Positions 43,401 through 55,655 of a DNA stretch of 64,000 bases are shown here, piece by piece. Within the stretch, counting starts at the first letter, position 1. The number at the start of each line of letters is the position of its first letter. Source of the stretch: Corythucha ciliata (taxonomy: Eukaryota > Arthropoda > Insecta > Hemiptera > Tingidae); the NCBI GenBank assembly GCA_038030265.1, contig CM075937.1, forward strand, positions 12,214,001-12,278,000, given 5' to 3'. Position numbers and translations under genes: made by a program. Below the pieces are notes generated by a model. That model was not told the origin of the DNA and made no database searches. It was given only the letters and a program-made list of their open reading frames with translations.

Positions 43401-45010
43401 GAATTAGCAATTTTTTTTTATTGAGCTGTGATTTGCCTAGCACTTTATCCCAGCAACGAATTTTCTCAATTTTCGAGTAAATTTAGCGATTTTTTGTCAA
43501 TTTTTAGGGTGCAGGGTTGATTTTCGTGTGCGTCAGTAAGTTAGGATGCCTAGCAAAATTATCGTTTTTTTCTAATTTAGCCGCGCAATAGAGCTTTTTC
43601 GAAATTATTTCACGATAATTCACGATTAGCCATGAGTTAGCACTTTTTCTCAATTTTAGCCGCGAATCAGCAATTTTCTCAATTTAAGCAGTAAATTTAG
43701 CACTTCTTAATTTTGCCCACTAAAATGCGCTTTGATCACATTTAGCCATACGAGTTAGCGCTTTTCCTCATTTTAGCAGCGAATTAGAAGTTTTTTTCAA
43801 GTTTAGCAGCAAACTGCAAATTCATGCTGCTAAAGTTGACAAAAATCACTAATTCGCTGATAAAATGGGGGGAAAAGTGCTGACTCATAGTTAAACGTGA
43901 AAAAACGTTTTATCAGTGAATTACCGGTGTATTCACGTGTAGTGATGAATTAGCGGTTTTTTGTCAATTTTAACCGAGAATCAGGGATTAATACTATTTT
44001 TAGCGCGGTTTAGCTAAGGAACCCCCTCCCCATTACTTTTAGCCCCCTCATCTCTTAGTAGTAACGCTAAAGGTTCCCGACCAAAAAACAAAAACCCTCC
44101 CTTTGTTGATAGAAGACAAGTATTAAAAAAAAAAATCTGAAGAATCCGAGACCCGTCTTCCCCCCCCCCCCACCTGTTAAGATGTCACTAGTAATGGGAC
44201 CCCTCAAATGAAATGACCGTATTTTTCTAGTAACTGTCAATTTGGCGTGAAAACCAGTGGCGGCGGAAGTCAGACGGCATTTGAGAGTGCAAGAATCCGA
44301 GTAGTTCAGATTTTACCTCCCCCTACAACATTCCCTAACCACATCGTGTTTCGATTTCGAATCAATTATTTCAGGGCAAGATTACAATTTTTAAGGTCAA
44401 AAATCCAAAATACAGCCTTACCATGAAATTCCCTTGTTTCTAGGCTGATTTTCTAGGCGTCATTTGTGGCAAAAAGGCGCAGTTTTATTGAAAACGACGA
44501 GTTATACGAGTGTCGGACATAAAATGGCGTATCTCTAGAAACCGAGAATTGGCGTTTTCTCAATTTCAATTAGCGAATGATCGCTTTTTCTCCATTTTAC
44601 CCGTGGATCATAAGCGCATTCTCCCATTTTTAGACACTAGTATTAGCACTTTTCCTCAATTTTAATATTGAATAAGCGTTTTCCTGAAGTTGATCAGCAA
44701 ATTATTGTTTTGTTTCACTTTCGGCCATGAATTAGAGGGTTTTCTTTATTTTAGCCACGAATTTGCTGTTATTATAAGTTGCACGATATCACGAATTGAC
44801 GTTTCCTCTATTTTTAGCAGCGGATGATCGCTTTTTCTAAATTTTAGGCGTAAATTAGAGTTTTTTTTTCACTTTTAGCGGCGGACTTGCTTCAAGAACA
44901 TTACGCTAAAGCGGAGTTTCTTATAATTTTAGCCATACACCAAGAATTAGTGATGTTTTCTCAATTTTGGTTCGGAAGTTCCATCGATAAACCGCAAGTT
45001 AGCGCATTAC
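43400..45010. repeat. Degenerate 'ttttagccgcgaattagcg' satellite-like block
   Basis: Two runs (43,400-44,010 and 44,540-45,010) of 25-40 bp units such as 'ctcaattttagccgcgaatcagcaatttt'. Most are on the plus strand; some near 43,820-43,900 are inverted. The stretch 44,010-44,540 between them, and 45,011-45,660, contain no gene I can support. Confidence 0.55.
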
Positions 45011-45660
45011 CTTAACTTGAGCGTTTTTTTTTTACTTCCTTTCTTTTGGCCAAGTATATTTGTTTGGCCACAAACATTAACAACACTTTTTTCTAAATTT
45101 TTAGTCACATACTTTTTGCCTCCCAAGGACGTACAGAAACTAGGGATCATCGTCGGGGAAAATCGTCCAAAACTTCAAGTGATAGGCAAAACGGGTAATT
45201 TTTGGCGCTGATACCCTCTATCTAATAGAGGCGTTTAAAACCGATACAAATTGCCCAAAAATTTTCCACTTGAATCCTCGGCAGATACGATATCGAATAT
45301 TCAGCCATAGAAACTGCTGGACACCCACACCGTCCTATTCTCCGAGTCTGAAATGAAAATCTTTGAAAAGGGCCAAAAAGGCGTCGAGCCGGATCCCAAG
45401 CCAAGCTCTTCACTTGCCAGCATCCATGAACATGCAATCTAAAAATCCCTATTTTTCCATCTCAAAGCTTTTCGGAGGCCCTCTCTGAACGGGTGACCCC
45501 GGAGCGGTCCACAATTACCGAAAAGGAATGAAGGAAATCTCATCGGTATTGTCTGCCCTGTTGGGTTTTTACGTGAGAAAATTCCGCGAAATTGAGTTCT
45601 GTGAGATAGCTTTATCTACGTATTGCGTGGGCTTGGCAATGGTTGAATGGATTTAGCTAA

Positions 45661-47196
45661 TAGTCCAGTCAAATCGTATAAAAAAAATACCATACGTGGA
45701 CAAAAATCTCGTCTTTGATTTTTCCACTTTATTCTATGTTTTTTGGGGTGAGGAACACGAATCTGAAGAGATCCAACAAAAATTCCTTGTGCGTTTTGAG
45801 AAAATCGCGAAAAACTGATAATTTTTGGTCCTTTTTTTAGTTTTTCGGTTACAACTGCTCAATGACGCATCCTACGGAAAATTGTACCCTGTTCTTTGTT
45901 GAAGAGCATCAAGTTCTGCGTCGAGTCTTTTTTCATTTATCACAATTGACCCAGCCGTTTCGCCGGTATTGATTTTTTTGAAATGGTCATATTTAGTCGC
46001 TTTTGGCAAAATTGGGTGAAAAAATAAAAGTAGTTCAACTCTCAGTTGAGTGATGTAATCTCTGACGCTACCTATAGTACTGGTGATATGTTGAGTTTTA
46101 ACATTTGTGGACAAAGTTGGTGGGCATAACCACTTTTTTTGAAACAAAACCTATTTTCATCGCCCTGTACAGAATATTTTACGGGCCTTCAAAAATTTGG
46201 CAAATATGGTTCCTGACTGAAAATTTCATTAGCTTTCAATGAAAAATAGTGGAATTTTCATCAAAAGCTTCGTTCGATAGTTATAGGCAGAAACGTTCGG
46301 CTGAAGAAAGGAGTTATTGGAAAATTACTCATTTTGCGAATTTCCCACTGCGTTTTATTGCCACTTATCGGGTCTTTATAAAAACGCCATACATGACTCC
46401 TTATAGGAAATTTAACGAGCTTTCAGGTGAGTATCTTTAAAATTTAATCGGATGGATTGGTTTTGAGCTATAGGCCGAAATGTGACAAAAAACGTTTTTT
46501 TGCAGCAAATTTCAAATTGTTTGACGTTATGACTCTGTCTTATGTTAACCTTCAAATGAAATTTCATACAATAGGTCTGATAGAAAATTCTATCAGCTTT
46601 CAGATCGTTTTTCATAGAAAAAAATTGGACTACTAGTTCCCGAGCTACTGGCAAAAATGCGCAGAAAAACGTGGTTTTTGGGCCGCTTTTTTTCGCGTTT
46701 TTTGTCGCATAACTGATACCACTGATTTTTCCTGTAGGTTTCAATGCTTTTCACTTGTGTAAAATTCAATTCTGAACCACTTTGATTTCATTAGATTTTT
46801 CGATTGGAATAGCCGTCTTTAACTTGCTGCTGCTGCCTTAGTAATTTTGATTAATTTTAACAAAAGTGGCTAAAAATGACCATTTAAAAAAAATCAATGC
46901 CGGTGAAACGGCTGGGTCAATTGTGACAAATGAAAGAACGATTCGACGCAGAATTCAATGCTTTTCAAAAAATAAGAGGGTAACATTTTCCGTAGAATGC
47001 GTCATTAAGGAGTTATAAGCAAAAAACTGGAAAAAGTGCCAAAAATGAGCAGTTTTTCGCGATTTTCTCAAAACGCACAAGGAAATTTTGTTGGATCTCT
47101 TCAGATTCGTGTTCCTCTCCCCAAAAAACATAGAATAAAGTGAAAAAATCCAAGACGAGATTTTCGTCTACGTGGAACTACCGTTTGACTGGACTA
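45661..47196. mobile_element. TAGTCCAGTCAAA foldback element
   Basis: Left end TAGTCCAGTCAAA at 45661 and right end TTTGACTGGACTA at 47196. Arms are about 45,661-46,020 and 46,850-47,196. Shared phrases in inverse orientation include 'gacgagattttcgtc', 'gaagagatccaacaaaa' and 'cgtttcaccggc'. A truncated relative lies at 8342-8976. The centre (46,150-46,850) has no coding match; the open frame at 46,147-45,872 crosses arm sequence and is probably fortuitous. Confidence 0.75.
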
Positions 47197-47336
47197 TAAA
47201 GCCTTGTTCACACGATGCAATGTTTGAAGCTACATTGTGTAGAGCATGTGTGTTTAAAAAAATAATAAAAATATTCTGAAGTTTTTTTTGAGATTGAAAG
47301 GAGTCAAATTCTTTACATGGTGGCAGCGCTACAACC

Positions 47337-49171
47337 ATGAGCGAAGAATTCATTTCCACGCTAGCCGACGCGATCAGAAGGTGTTCGCGTTCAGATAGTG
47401 AATTAGCAGCATCCAGTTCTTTTCAAATAACTCCGCCGGAATTCTTCGATCTGCGCGAACCTTCAAAATGGTCGCGGTGGATTCGAAGATTTGAGTCGTT
47501 TCGTTGCGCGTCGGGACTCTCAGAACGACGTGAAGTCCAGCAAATTAACATGCTTGTGTACAGCCTCGGTGATGAAGGGGACGACCTTCTCACCTCGTTG
47601 GGACTTCCACCGGAGAAAAGAGAGACTTACGACGCTGTAAAAATGAAATTGGATGAATATTTCTCCGTCAGAGTGAATCTTTTTTACGAAAGAGCGAAAT
47701 TTCTTCAGAGGAACCAATTACAGGGTGAATCTGCAAGTTCGTACATTAATTGTCTATTTTCTCTTGCAGAAAAATGCCAGTGGAAGTGCGATGCTTGTAC
47801 TTTCGGAAAGGACATGCTCCTGCTAAAATTGGTCACCGGCCTTGGCAACAGGGATTTGTCGAGTCGCTTACAGTTGCAAGACAGACTCTCCTTGGATGAG
47901 GCCATAGAGAAAATCCGTCTTTCTGAAACTATCGAAGAGCAGCAAGATCAAGTGAGAGGAACAAGAAATGCTTCAATCGAAGAAACCAGAAGCTCAGTCG
48001 AACAATCAAACAAAACTGGACAGGTAAAGAAATGTTCCAGGTGTGGTCGTCGTAACCATGCCAGTAATGACTGTTACGCCAAGCATTTGACTTGTTACAA
48101 GTGTGGGAAGATAGGCCACACGAAATATGCTTGTCTCAGTAAGAACTGTGTTGAAGAAGTTGAGCAAAGCAAACCTGGGGAAGATTCAAGCGACCCCGAG
48201 CTTCAGTATGTTCGAGTTTATGAATCCCAGTCGCATGGCGACGTTGGTACGAAAGCTTTTTATGTTACTTTAGAATTAATGGGCAGAAAAATTCGATTTA
48301 AAATAGACACTGGGGCGGATGTTAGCGTCATGAGCGACGCACTTGCAAAATCGCTGGGATTAACGATTTTGCCCACTAATGTTGTACTGAAAGGACCTGG
48401 GAATATCACTTTGAATTTGAAAGGAAAAGTGCTAGTACAGTTACGGAGGAACGGTCTGACCTTGAAGGAAACTGTGTACATCATCCGTAACCAAAAAGAC
48501 CCTTTATTAGGACGAGGAGCAATAGCATTCTTCGATCTCATAAAGAATGAAGTTCGGGAAATCTTCTCTGAACCTCTCCTCACAAAATTTCCTAAAGTGT
48601 TCAAAGGTTTGGGTAAACTTGAAGGGGCACCTTACAAAATAAAGCTCAGATCCAATGCGGAACCATTTTCCGTTTCCTGCCCCAGAAGGATTCCGATACC
48701 TTTGAGGGAAAAACTGAAGGTAGAGCTGGATAGCATGGTCCAGCTAGGCGTGATATCTCCCATAAGCGACCCTACAGAGTGGTGTGCCCCGATCGTGGTA
48801 GTGCTTAAGAAAAATAAAATAACAGGTTGTGCACTGATTATACTGAACTGAACAAGCACGTGTTGAGAGAAAGGACAATCCTGCCGTCAGTAGACGAAAC
48901 TCTTGCCAAGCTGGAAAATGCTACCATATTTTCGAAGTTAGATGCTATAACAGCGGGTTTTGGCAAGTGCCTCTAGAGGAGGAAAGTGCTTTGCTGAAGA
49001 CGTTTATAACGCCTTACGGCCGATTTTTCTACCGTCGTCTTCCTTTTGGGATTTGCAGCGCCCCAGAGCACTACCAAAAACGAATGGCAGAAATAATAGA
49101 AGGTCTCGAAGGGGTTGTCAACCAAATGGACGATTTTTTAGTTTTCGGAAGCACCCAAGATGAGCATCATC
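47337..49171 (+). pseudogene. Gypsy-type LTR retrotransposon gag-pol, 5' part (frameshifted)
   Basis: One frame from 47,337 to 48,851 (504 codons) encodes Gag with two CCHC knuckles (CSRCGRRNHASNDC and CYKCGKIGHTKYAC, about residues 233-263), an aspartic protease (FKIDTGADVSVM, about residue 321) and the start of RT. Near 48,830 the frame breaks. RT continues in other frames (KLENATIFSKLDA; YGRFFYRRLPFGICSAPEHYQ; catalytic QMDDFLVFG) to 49,171, with a further small indel near 48,950. The element is then split by a Copia insertion. A primer-binding-site-like 'tggtggcagcgc' is at about 47,319. No 5' LTR is visible: the TAGTCCAGTC element ends only ~120 bp upstream, so the 5' LTR is missing. Confidence 0.85.
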
Positions 49172-49302
49172 TGTTAATTTAAAAAAATGTGTTTTTTTGT
49201 TTATGTTTACTGAATACAAAAATATAAATAATACCAAAAAGTCGCTCTGCTCTTGACAAAGCTTCTAATAGGTTATGGGCGCCATCACTAAAAACGAGTA
49301 AA

Positions 49303-50004
49303 ATGGACTCTTTTGAATCAAAAGCGACCGTTGCGAAGTTCAATAACCACAATTATCAACCATGGAAATTCAAGATAAGAATGCTCATGATACGTGAAGA
49401 CACATGGCAAGTCATTGAAGGTCAACCTCCAGTAAACTCCGATTCTTTATGGAAGAAAAAAGACGAATTGGCTCAGACAACTATTTCCCTTAATATCGAA
49501 GATAGTCAAATAATCCACATCTGCAATTGCAAAACAGCTAAAGAAATGTGGCAGGCCTTACAGAAAATTCATGAACGAGCTAATTTATCGAACAAGATGT
49601 ACTTGTTAAGAAAATTGTACCAGTCACGTTTGACTGACCATCAGACGATGACAGAATACCTTCATTCTACTCTGGAACTCGTTGAGAAACTTCGCGGAAT
49701 AGGGGAAGAAATTAAAGATTTCCACGTAGCCGCACTCTTGTTAGGAGGGTTACCCGATGAATTTAGTGCTCTGGTAACTGCTCTTGATGCTCGCCCTAAC
49801 GACGAACTTACTCTGGAATACGTTAGTGGCAAATTAATAGACGAATTCAAAAGACGACGAGTGAAAGACAATGACAGGTTTGATGAACCAGAAACCGCTT
49901 TGAACTTACGGAGGAACCAAAATGACAAAAGAAAGACCACGAATGACCGATTCGAAAGAACGCTTCTTCTGCAAGAAACGACGATGCTTCTTCTGCCACG
50001 TTAA
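49303..50004 (+). pseudogene. Copia gag
   Basis: Begins ATG shortly after the primer site and encodes the UBN2-type Gag (FNNHNYQPWKFKIRMLM, about residue 14 onwards; YLHSTLELVEKLR). The frame is lost before the zinc knuckle. Remnants of the knuckle (CFFCHVKSQCYLW) occur in the overlapping pol frame, so an indel around 49,930-49,990 separates the two. Confidence 0.8.
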
Positions 50005-51886
50005 GTCCCAATGCTATCTCTGGAAACGTGGTACGGAAATGCATAATAATCCACGACAAGAAGCAAGAACTGCAGCAAAACAAAATGAATCTTCCGACTC
50101 TGAAGAGTTTTGTTTTTCAACCATAAGACGGCATTCGAAAGACTGGTTCGTTGACTCAGGAGCTACGAGTCATATGACGAATGATAAAAACAACTTAACG
50201 AATTACCGAACAATCTCGCCTGATAAAATCACAGTAGCAAACGGCCAATTCATGAATTACGAGGGAATAGGTGATGCAAAATTAAAAATCAAAATTTCAA
50301 AATTCAAATCACTAAAAATATTATTGAGAAATGTTTATTTTGTCCCGGAATTGGAGAATAACTTAGTATCAGTGAAAAAGATGACAGACGCCGGCTGTCA
50401 AGTTATATTTAATCGTAACTACTGTTTGGTAAAACACGGAACCAAAGTCGTTGCGAAGGCCCACACTGACGGCACTTTGTACAAATTACGTATTCACAAT
50501 GAAACAATAAATTCAGTTCTTCGTTCATGTTACAATTGCATTCATACTTGGCACAGAAGGCTTGGACATCGAGATCCAGCAGCTCTCAGAAGAGCTGTAA
50601 AGGACAAATTAGTCTCGGGCATCAATATAAGGCAATGCAACCAAATTAAAAGATGCGTCAGTTGTATTAAAGGAAAGCTAAAAGAAAAATCGTTCCCCAA
50701 ATCCTCTGAATATAGAGCGACCTCCCTCTTGGATTTATGCGGCCCGATGAAAACTGAAACCACAGGAAGAAAACGATATTTTTTGACTTTCACTGACGAC
50801 TACTCCAGATTCACGACTATTTATCTACTTCGTGATAAGAGTGAAGTCCCGGAAAAACTTGAAGACTTCATAGCTCTCGTGACAAATAAATTCGACAAGA
50901 TCCCAAAAGCGTTTAGATCGGACAACGGAGGGGAGTATATTTCCGAAAAGACTCAGAGGATCCTCAAAGATAATGGCATCACCTTTCAACCTACTGTCCC
51001 ATACTGCCCATCACAGAATGGAGTTTCTGAAAGAAAGAACAGAACACTCTGTGAAATGGCCCGGACAATGCTTTTTGACGCCAACTTGCCGAACAAGTAC
51101 TGGGGAGAAGCCATCATGACTTCAAATTATTTGTTGAATATTTCGCCCACAAAATCTACTTTAAAAACACCTTTTGAATTCTGGGAAGGATACAAGCCAA
51201 ATTATGACAACTTGAAAATATTCGGATGCGAAGCCTACTTTTATATACCGAAAGAAAAACGAACAAAGTGGGACGCAAGAGCACGCAGAGGTATCATGGT
51301 CGGTTATTCTACGAATCGTACAGCTTATCAAATTTTGGATCCCACCACTGACAAAATAACAATAAGTAGAATAGTAGAATTTTTTGAATCCCCAGAACAA
51401 TGCATCAGAACCTCACACCCCACACGTCATAACGAGTCTCCCATCACAGCAACACAAGCGTCAAACGACAAAGGAGAATACATTAACTCGGAAAACATCA
51501 TCATAACAAGAAGGCTTGACGATAAGAAACAAATCAATTCATGCAGAGAACGGGACGAACAAGATGGATATACACGCCCAGAAGAAAACACACTTGAAGA
51601 AGTAAACACAGACACTGGTCAAAGAGAAATCGTGGAAACACGACGAACATCCAGTAGACAAAATAAAGGGATTCCTCCGAAAAGATGGGCCTATTTGTCT
51701 TCAGAATCAGACCGTGCTAATTCAACAACGGAGCCAAGTTCATGGGGAGGCATGCTTCGGCTACCTAAAGAAGAGCGTGAACGCTGGTTGCTCGCCGTGC
51801 AAGATGAACTATCGTCGATCAGAGAGAAAGGGACGTGGAATGAAGTCGAGTTACCACATGGAAAGAAGCGTTTTGAAATTGAATAA
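49922..51886 (+). pseudogene. Copia pol: protease, integrase, start of RT
   Basis: One 654-codon frame: protease WFVDSGATSHM (about residue 76), GAG-pre-integrase HRRLGHRDP..CVSCIKGK, integrase core with LDLCGPMKTET, FRSDNGGEYIS and PYCPSQNGVSERKNR, then the RT lead-in WNEVELPHGKK. It stops within a few residues because a stretch of RT is missing. Confidence 0.88.
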
Positions 51887-52775
51887 GTCGCTTTACGGTT
51901 TAAAACAATCTGCTCGAGCATGGAACGAAAAACTTGATGAAGCTTTAGTGAATTTATCGTTCAAAAGAAGCCTAGCCGACCCCTGTCTTTATTCCAAATT
52001 AGTTGATGGAAAATTCATGTACGTTCTCACCTATGTTGATGATTTACTCATTGCACATGAAAACGAAATTGAAGTTAAGACTGTCGGAGAACAACTCAAA
52101 GAAAATTTTGAAATTAATCATCTCGGAGAAATTTCCCACTTTCTTGGAATTCACATTGAAAGAATGAGTGATGGAAGTTTTGTTATTGACCAAAAGGCGA
52201 AAATTGAAAACATTCTGGCAGAATTCGGAATGACGGACGCAGCTGGATGTGCTACTCCCATGGACCCTGCATACATTAATTTTGGTGGAGAAGAAGGTCT
52301 GTTGAAAGACAATAAAAAGTACCAGGAAGCAGTGGGGGCATTGCTCTACATCGCCACTATCTCTCGCCCAGATATTTCCAGTGCTATTGGACTACTATGC
52401 AGAAGAACGAGTAATCCTCGAAACGTCGACTGGTCAGCCATGAAGCGAATCATGAAATATTTGAAGAGGACTATGGGGTTGAAGCTCGTGATTAAGGCTC
52501 AAACTGATCTGACTCTCAACTGCTATGTCGATGCTGACTGGGCAGGAAACCATAGCGGCAGGAAATCCACAAGCGGATTCATTTGCTTTCTTGGGAACAA
52601 CCCGATAAGTTGGGTTTCCAAAAAGCAAACCACAGTGGCATTATCATCGACAGAAGCCGAATATGTGTCAGCGTCTTTTGCAAGCCAAGAAGTCCTCTGG
52701 CTAAGACAAATACTTGCGGATTTCGGTTACGAATGTACGGAAGCAACGGTCATTTACGAAGACAACCAAAGTTGA
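51880..52775 (+). pseudogene. Copia RT (C-terminal part) and RNase H
   Basis: Continues in a different frame with SLYGLKQSARAWNEKL, the catalytic YVDDLLIA, HFLGIHIER and YQEAVGALLYIA, then RNase H with CYVDADWAGN, STEAEYVSAS and YEDNQS. The RT fingers and first catalytic Asp region normally lying between WNEVELPHGKK and SLYGLKQ, roughly 95-100 codons, are absent. The element therefore cannot make a functional RT. Confidence 0.88.
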
Positions 52776-53111
52776 ATTAAGCTCGCCAACACGGAGAAGA
52801 TAAATGCTCGTACAAAACACATTGATGTGAAATGCCATCACTTAAGAGACCTAGTGTCGAAGGGAATACTCCGGTTTGAGTACTGCGAAGGTGAAAAAAT
52901 GGTTGCTGACGCGATGACGAAGCCACTTCCTCGGCTAAAATTCGAAGGCTTCCGCCCAAAGATGGGGTTGGAACAGATATTGCCGAGTGGGGGTGTTGGA
53001 TGACGGCATCATCTGTTAATTTAACAAAATGTTTTTTTTGTTTATGTTTACTGAATACAAAAATATAAATAATACCAAAAAGTCGCTCTGCTCTTGACAA
53101 AGCTTCTAATA

Positions 53112-53606
53112 ATACGGACATTGACACGTCGTGACCGGACACTAAGCAAGGTTTTCGATTGGGTACGTAACGGCTAGAAAAAGGTTAGCGATCCAACTTT
53201 TATGCCATTTATTTACGCTAAGAGAGACGAGCTGAGCATTGAGCAGGGCGTCCTTATGTGGGGGTATCGACTGGTGATTCCAGATCAGTTCAGAAAATTG
53301 TTATTAAAAGAACTGCACTCCACTCATTTAGGAGTTCAAAAAATGAAATCACGGGCTCGGTCGTATTTCTGGTGGTCTGGGTTAGATGAAGAAATCGAGG
53401 CTTTGGCTAGAGGATGCTCGATTTGTGCAGGTCTTAGACAAGAGCCTAATAAAACGGAGCTTCAAAAATGGCCTAGTACAGAAAACCCCATCGATCGCAT
53501 CCATATAGATTTTTTGGGGCCTTTTTTAAATAACATGTTTTTAATAGTTACAGATGCCTATAGCAAATGGCCGGAAGTCTACCGAATGAAAAACACTTCA
53601 GCTTAG
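53112..53606 (+). pseudogene. Gypsy pol, resumed: integrase fragment
   Basis: After the Copia element the Gypsy reading resumes as integrase: HHCC zinc-binding region (ELHSTHLGVQKMKSRARSYFWW, then CSICAGLRQ) and the start of the catalytic core (HIDFLGPF; VTDAYSKWPEV). A stop at 53,606 cuts it before the rest of the core. The RT thumb and RNase H expected between 49,171 and 53,112 are not present. Confidence 0.82.
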
Positions 53607-55655
53607 GAAACTGTTGGCAGGTTGCGGAATTTATTTTCGCGGTATGGACTTCCAAAAATACGGTCCGTGAGTTGAAAAACAATAAAAACAGTTTTGATTT
53701 GGTTGTCTATGTGAAATTGTTTCATTACACCCGGGTTCTCTGAACACGAGTTTTCAGGGTAACCGACATTACACAAACTTGAGTAATAACTGCTCTCATT
53801 AGTCCTAACAACACGCAACAAAAAAATCAATTACACGCATGTTTGCGATTTACCCCGATTTTTGTGTCTATAATTGACTGGTCTAACAATTCTTCGTGAT
53901 TTTCCAATTTTAAAAATCCCATTTTTTTTTTTTATGGTTGTTGATAAGTCAGGCACCAGCCATCGAACTGCCAGTTTTTGACCGTAAAAGACAAATTATC
54001 GTAAAGGCAGAATTTACAATTGCAATGCCAAATCCGTAGAATCTCGCAAGTTAACCATAGGGGGAGAGGTGGGGGGCTAAGAAAGAAGGGCACGCACCCC
54101 CAGCGGCTGGGCATAATTATGTGACAATTTTGGTCAATCTTGACTTCAGTTGCACGTTCGATAGAGACAGGCATGTCCATTTCGCTGCTAAAATTAAAAA
54201 TATTTGCTAATTCGCGGTTAAAATAGAAAAGAAAAGCAAACTAGGCCATCCCTGAGAGTCGTGCCTCTAACGTGTATTTAAATTTTCTTTCTGAAATCAA
54301 CATCACGCCTGAAATTAATTAAGAAGCGCTAACGATGACCATCAAGAGGAAAATACGAGGCTAGAATTACGAAAATTTGCTGTTTCGGGAGGCATTTCTC
54401 GGCTTCTTTCTGCACAAGCTTCAAAACTAGCCCCCCCCCCAAAAATTCAAGAAACTTGCTATTTCGTGGATATTTAGCCAAAAATGTTACAATTTCGGGC
54501 TTTCCGGGCGCTGTCGGAGCCGGCTAATCCCGGCGTGACAGTCTTGACCAGTTTCGTGGTCCAGCAACCAGTTGCTGTCCCCTAAGACAAGGGTCGTCTA
54601 AAAATCAATTAGTAGAACAGCTTTGGACAAACTACCTTCCCCCCCCCCCCTACAACTTTTCAAACAACTCGTCATCCAGAAATCGATACAATGGGGCTAG
54701 GTCAAAAGGGGTAGAAACCTTTTATAGTCAGAGGAAGCACAAATTAAATGACTTAAGTAGGTAGGTACACGTATTACGCAAGAATGTGATGAGTAATGTA
54801 GAAATGATGTCACCCCTTATATTTAAATTTTCTTGTCCCATTCACTAAAAAAGACGTATATTGAACGAAACCCGGCATTAGTGCCCCCGTGACCGCTTCA
54901 ACACCATTACATATGTACACCATTTCGAGCGAACGTGAGCTGTCGGCGGGGAGGGGGGGATGCACTTCAAGGAAAACCATGCACATTCATAATATAATTA
55001 CTCTTTTTCAAGTTTATTTTTTAAATTAGGGGAAAAACGTTTTCAACATTCGTGTAGCATTATTTACAAATTTTTATTTAAAATTTCAACAAGGTAGGAA
55101 ATTAAATGAAAAGGAATTCACTGCCGCCTTTAATTTCTATTAGCAAATGCGCTATTTTTACTCTTAATTTCTTGAAGTTTCGTGTTTTCAAAATTAAAGC
55201 CCGAACCAAAAACCATAAGACTAGAGTTGTATCGAGAGAAAAAAAAGCTTTGGACTAAGTTACCTAAATTCATTACACGTCTTTGATTCGGACTGCAATA
55301 TTCCTCGGAAAAATAGTGTCTAGGTGTTGAAATGAAATGAATGTAAAAAATAAGAGCAAGTCAAAATTAAATTTAAACCCTTTTAATGGCTATATTCGAG
55401 TCATTAATTTGTTAAATCTAGGCGTCTGATCGCAGTCCAAAATACTTAAAACTGAGAAAAAAAGTGCTACAGTCTAATTTGACGCCCAAACTTGAACATT
55501 TTCTTTTAAATTTTACAAAAATATAACATCCAACAATAATCACCGAGAAAATTAGGCGGCAAAAAAGTTATCTAGCAACAACGCGAGAATTTATTCTTTG
55601 TACGAGAAATATAAAAAAAGTAGAAAATAAAAATGACGTTTTGTTTTTTTAAATC
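53607..55655. other. Repeat relics and probable starvin 3' UTR
   Basis: 53,690-53,890 is the inverse of the sequence at 58,375-58,480 ('tttgcgatttaccccgattt..ttgactggtc'), an element end. 53,890-55,000 contains degenerate repeats ('ttcgcggttaaaat') and poly-C tracts, with no gene. 55,010-55,655 is AT-rich and probably the 3' UTR of the minus-strand BAG gene; minus-strand polyadenylation words (tttatt on plus) occur near 55,590. Confidence 0.4.

Larger units (their letters stand above)
49172..53111 (+). mobile_element. Copia-type LTR retrotransposon nested in Gypsy
   Basis: Short LTRs, left about 49172-49270 and right about 52995/53015-53111, share 'tgttaattta..', 'gaatacaaaaatataaataa' and '..cttctaata'. 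The left LTR is followed directly by ggttatgggc, the half-tRNA-Met primer site type of Copia elements. A purine tract (gagtggggg) precedes the right LTR. The two LTRs differ at only a few positions, so the insertion is young relative to the Gypsy host copy. The exact 5' border and target duplication are unclear. Confidence 0.85.
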
